A stretch of DNA of 64,000 bases from MED-G105 sp039025235 (GTDB lineage Bacteria > Pseudomonadota > Alphaproteobacteria > Caulobacterales > Parvularculaceae): assembly GCA_039025235.1 (NCBI GenBank), contig JBCCOS010000005.1, positions 62,001 to 126,000 of the forward strand. Direction: 5' to 3'. The notes beneath the pieces are model-generated. The model was not told the DNA's origin, made no database searches, and worked only from the letters and a program-made list of their open reading frames with translations. Positions 61,713 to 64,000 of the stretch are shown piece after piece; position 1 is the stretch's first letter, and the number at the start of each line of letters is the position of its first letter. The translations under genes and the position numbers were made by a program.

Positions 61713-61850
61713 AATTAGCATTAAATGCTAATTTATTAAGTTATGACTGCTTATTATTAATATATTGAAATTAAACAATAAAATAAGATTAACGCTCAGA
61801 TGTGACGTCTTTTCTCATAGGTGGAGCGTAGATTTCGCTTGAATTAGCAT
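61713..61850. promoter_or_regulatory. Candidate operator before sdaA
   Basis: AATTAGCATT (61713-61722), one base, then AATGCTAATT (61724-61733) is a perfect palindrome. AATTAGCAT recurs at 61842-61850, 64 bases before the sdaA start. This looks like a site for a dimeric regulator. Confidence 0.5.
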
Positions 61851-61913
61851 AAAATAGCGTGCAACGCATATTGCTGAAAGGTGTGACGCGACAAGAGCGG
61901 TTAGGGGCGTGGC

Positions 61914-63308
61914 GTGCTCAGCATATTGGATATTTTCAAAATTGGGGTTGGCCCGTCCAGTTCGCATACTGTAGGTCCGATGCGGATTTCGCGTCGCTTT
62001 ATTGATGCTTTGGAGGGGGAAGGCACGCTATCGCGCGTTGCAACGCTTAAGGTTGAACTACAAGGTTCCTTAGCGCTAACCGGTATTGGGCATGCGACAG
62101 ATAAAGCGACGGTGTTTGGTCTTCTGGGATTTATTCCAGAAGAAACAGATCCCGACGTCGCCTCGGCGGCATTTGATCAAGTGTGTAAAACGGGACGTCT
62201 TACGCTTGCTGGTGGCCCAGAAATTCCTTTTGATATCAAGCAAGACATGGATTTACGCGGGGATATAATCCCGGCGCTTCATCCGAATGGGATGCGGCTA
62301 AAGGCATACGACGTCGATGGGCACATCCTTCTCAGTGAGACTTATTATTCCGTGGGCGGTGGATTTATTGCAACGGCCCAGCAGCTCAATTCACCAGCAA
62401 AAGATGACATGATCGACATGCCAACCCGCGGGCCATTTCAATTCGGGTCGGCTTCGGAATTGATTAATTTGTGCGCGCAACACGGGCAGGAAATCCATTC
62501 ATTAGTCTTACAGAATGAAGACGCACGCAGATCGCGAACGGATACTGAGGCGGGCCTCGATCGCATTTGGCAGGCAATGAATAGCTGCATTGATCGGGGG
62601 GTGCGCACCACTGGTGTTCTACCAGGTGGTTTGGAGGTGCGCCGAAGGGCGCCTGACCTCTATTCTAAGCTGATCGAAGCACCTTTTGCTAACGAGCGAG
62701 AGCAGCTTTTTGATTGGCTCAACGTTTATGCGATGGCTGTGAACGAGGAGAACGCTGCTGGTGGTCGTGTCGTAACGGCTCCTACAAACGGTGCCGCTGG
62801 AATTATTCCGGCCGTCATTCGCCACTATGGCGTCGATCAAGGGGCCGGTGTCGATGATGAGAGCGTTAAAGAAGGTATCCGGAAATTCCTTTTAACCGCG
62901 GGGGCCGTCGGTATTCTCTACAAACAACGTGCATCAATTTCGGGGGCTGAGATGGGCTGCCAAGGCGAAGTTGGTGTGGCGTGCTCAATGGCGGCGGCAG
63001 GCCTGGCTGCGCTTTGGGGCGGGGCCCCGATTCAAATCGAGCGCGCAGCTGAGATAGGCATGGAGCATAATCTCGGTCTAACCTGTGATCCGGTTGGCGG
63101 ACTTGTTCAAATACCCTGCATAGAGCGGAACGCGATTGGTGCTGTTAAAGCAGTAAATGCCGCTCGTCTTGCGTTGCGGTGTTCGGAAGACTCGAAAGTA
63201 TCGCTGGATCAAGTGATCGAAACCATGCGTCAAACCGGCATGGATATGTCGAGTAAATACAAAGAAACGAGTGAAGGTGGCCTCGCTGTCAACGTCGTTG
63301 AGTGTTGA
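61914..63308 (+). CDS. sdaA: L-serine ammonia-lyase SdaA
   Basis: An iron-sulfur enzyme deaminating L-serine to pyruvate and ammonia. The start LSILDIFKIGVGPSSSHTVGPM matches the family, and the cluster cysteines are in GAEMGCQGEVGVACSM and CDPVGGLVQIPCIERNA. Length 464. The start is GTG 61914, with TTAGGGGCG upstream. The protein is the single-chain type. Confidence 0.95.
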   Translation: MLSILDIFKIGVGPSSSHTVGPMRISRRFIDALEGEGTLSRVATLKVELQGSLALTGIGHATDKATVFGLLGFIPEETDPDVASAAFDQVCKTGRLTLAGGPEIPFDIKQDMDLRGDIIPALHPNGMRLKAYDVDGHILLSETYYSVGGGFIATAQQLNSPAKDDMIDMPTRGPFQFGSASELINLCAQHGQEIHSLVLQNEDARRSRTDTEAGLDRIWQAMNSCIDRGVRTTGVLPGGLEVRRRAPDLYSKLIEAPFANEREQLFDWLNVYAMAVNEENAAGGRVVTAPTNGAAGIIPAVIRHYGVDQGAGVDDESVKEGIRKFLLTAGAVGILYKQRASISGAEMGCQGEVGVACSMAAAGLAALWGGAPIQIERAAEIGMEHNLGLTCDPVGGLVQIPCIERNAIGAVKAVNAARLALRCSEDSKVSLDQVIETMRQTGMDMSSKYKETSEGGLAVNVVEC

Positions 63309-63325
63309 ATGAGGCACATTCCTTT

Positions 63326-63348
63326 AATAAAGCAAAAAACGCTTTATT
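63326..63348 (+). terminator. Possible hairpin after sdaA
   Basis: AATAAAGC (63326-63333) and GCTTTATT (63341-63348) are an 8-bp inverted repeat, loop A-rich. There is no T run, so it is a weak call. Confidence 0.35.
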
Positions 63349-63500
63349 GCTGCGCTAAGAGGCCTTTGAGATGCTTACCTGTCTTTCGTCCGGTAACTTT
63401 TGACGTTCAAAGTCGCTTGCAGTTATTGATCGCTGACGCTATGCCCTGCGAACAGTCTATTTTCCCTATTCAAGCGATTATAATGGTCGCTTGCTCTCCT

Positions 63501-63587
63501 GCGGACGTGGTGGAATTGGTAGACACAACAGACTTAAAATCTGTCGGCTGTAAAGCCGTGCCGGTTCAAGTCCGGCCGTCCGCACCA
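63501..63587 (+). tRNA. tRNA-Leu (anticodon TAA)
   Basis: Acceptor GCGGACG (63501-63507) pairs with CGTCCGC (63577-63583), then A and CCA. The anticodon arm ACAGA-CTTAAAA-TCTGT gives TAA. The long variable arm (GGCTG...GCC) is typical of Leu, and GGTTCAAGTCC is the T arm. The genome-encoded CCA is included. Confidence 0.97.
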
Positions 63588-63747
63588 TTCACAAGTTATT
63601 GTTTTTCCTTATAATTTAGCCGTTATCGCCCGAACATTATGTTCACCTTTTGGGCCTAAAATGCCCAAAAATGGCGGTAAATCGGCTTGCACACTCGTGA
63701 CACACTTTTTGGATGTTCGCGAAGTGTTTCAAAAAGGAACAGACAAA
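63588..63747. other. tRNA-to-integrase spacer, probable left end of an integrated element
   Basis: 160 bases. TTTTGGGC (63648-63655) and GCCCAAAA (63663-63670) form an 8-bp inverted repeat. If the element inserted in the tRNA, the core attachment site should lie in the tRNA 3' end. Confidence 0.5.
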
Positions 63748-64000
63748 ATGTCTGCAACGCATACGATCTTTGATGAGCGGGTGAAGGTTTACAAAAGAGG
63801 GCGCTCGCGTTTCTGGCAATGCTCGACCGTTCTTGACGGAAAACGTTTCCGGGTTAGCACCAAAGAAGAAAGTCTCGGCAAGGCAAAGGATTTCGCGGAA
63901 GACTGGTATCTCGGATTACGGGGTAAGCTGAAGATGGGCGAGCCGGTAACCGAGAAGACCTTCGCCGAAGCCGCCGAGCAATTCATGAAAGAGTATTCTG
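63748..64000 (+). CDS. Tyrosine recombinase/phage integrase, N-terminal part (cut by window end)
   Basis: From ATG 63748 the frame is open to the window end (84 codons): DERVKVYKRGRSRFWQCSTV, then GKRFRVSTKEES, and EKTFAEAAEQFMKEY. This is the N-terminal arm-binding and core-binding start of a phage-type integrase; catalytic residues lie beyond the window. AAAGGAAC is 8-14 bases upstream. Codons look GC-richer than neighbours. Position 160 bases past a tRNA gene supports a mobile element running to the right. Confidence 0.75.
   Translation, partial: MSATHTIFDERVKVYKRGRSRFWQCSTVLDGKRFRVSTKEESLGKAKDFAEDWYLGLRGKLKMGEPVTEKTFAEAAEQFMKEYS

Larger units (their letters stand above)
61525..61913. other. 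sfsA/sdaA divergent region
   Basis: About 390 bases, AT-rich at 61690-61800. It contains repeat copy F (61565-61683), a perfect palindrome at 61713-61733 and a matching half-site at 61842-61850. Both divergent promoters should be here. Confidence 0.5.

Noticed and set aside
63309..63614. 101-codon frame running through the tRNA-Leu gene
   Set aside because: It reads through the tRNA in one frame and has no family match; the tRNA is certain.

Overview
The window reads as a chromosomal segment of an alphaproteobacterium with moderate GC content (judged by eye, not counted). Support comes from protein features and gene order: hflC, degP, serB and miaA lie together, map lies next to radC, a complete mreB-mreC-mreD-mrdA-rodA block is present, and there is an Mla-type lipid ABC operon whose permease carries an N-terminal STAS domain. 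Intergenic double-hairpin repeats resemble the RIME-like mosaic elements known from Rhizobiales. A sulfatase, a bacterial Nav-type channel, a sodium-dependent symporter, carotenoid genes and a methylcitrate cluster would suit a marine or saline aerobic heterotroph, but no genus can be named from this sequence alone.

Layout. 1-6.0 kb: 3' part of hflC, a Do-type protease, a SAM methyltransferase, serB and miaA. 6.2-13.6 kb: a VTT membrane protein, then the cell-shape operon mreBCD-mrdA-rodA. 13.8-19.2 kb: an Hpt protein, a sodium:neurotransmitter-type symporter, a secreted SnoaL-like protein, proline iminopeptidase and a probable lipoprotein. 19.4-21.6 kb: a CHASE2 protein with a cyclase-like domain that has lost its catalytic residues. 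22.1-25.9 kb: mlaE-mlaF-mlaD plus an auxiliary lipoprotein. 26-33.4 kb: SnoaL-like protein, Tat/lipoprotein-type sulfatase, a large TipN-shaped coiled-coil membrane protein, a voltage-gated channel and an atypical antiporter-like protein. 34-37.6 kb: a phage-type holin-like protein, a thiO-like oxidase and a lytic transglycosylase. 37.8-43.7 kb: crtZ-crtE, then cysD-cysNC divergent from a GbsR-type regulator. 43.8-46.3 kb: DUF3429 protein, 2-oxoglutarate/Fe(II) oxygenase, TauE/SafE exporter. 46.5-50.8 kb: prpD, a VOC protein, prpB and prpC. 50.8-58.6 kb: GNAT acetyltransferase, enoyl-CoA hydratase, sodium/proton antiporter, a degenerate histidine kinase paired with a HerA-like ATPase, and an SCP-x-type thiolase. 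59-63.3 kb: radC, map, sfsA and sdaA. 63.5-64 kb: tRNA-Leu(TAA) followed at once by the start of a tyrosine-recombinase gene running off the window, the likely left edge of an integrated element.

Genes that work together: peptidoglycan elongation (mre/mrd/rodA), lipid transport (mla), sulfate activation (cysD, cysNC), propionate breakdown (prp), and fatty-acid or CoA chemistry (enoyl-CoA hydratase, thiolase).

The most unusual items are: (1) double-hairpin elements that sit at gene ends and supply the stop codon in up to four cases; (2) an in-frame fusion of a small HTH-like domain to CysD with a strong internal start, near two similar imperfect palindromes 84 bp apart; (3) the CHASE2 pseudo-cyclase; (4) the degenerate kinase/HerA pair; (5) a Nav-family channel with a TLEGWR filter; (6) the tRNA-Leu/integrase junction. 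Everything here was read by eye, without alignment or database search.
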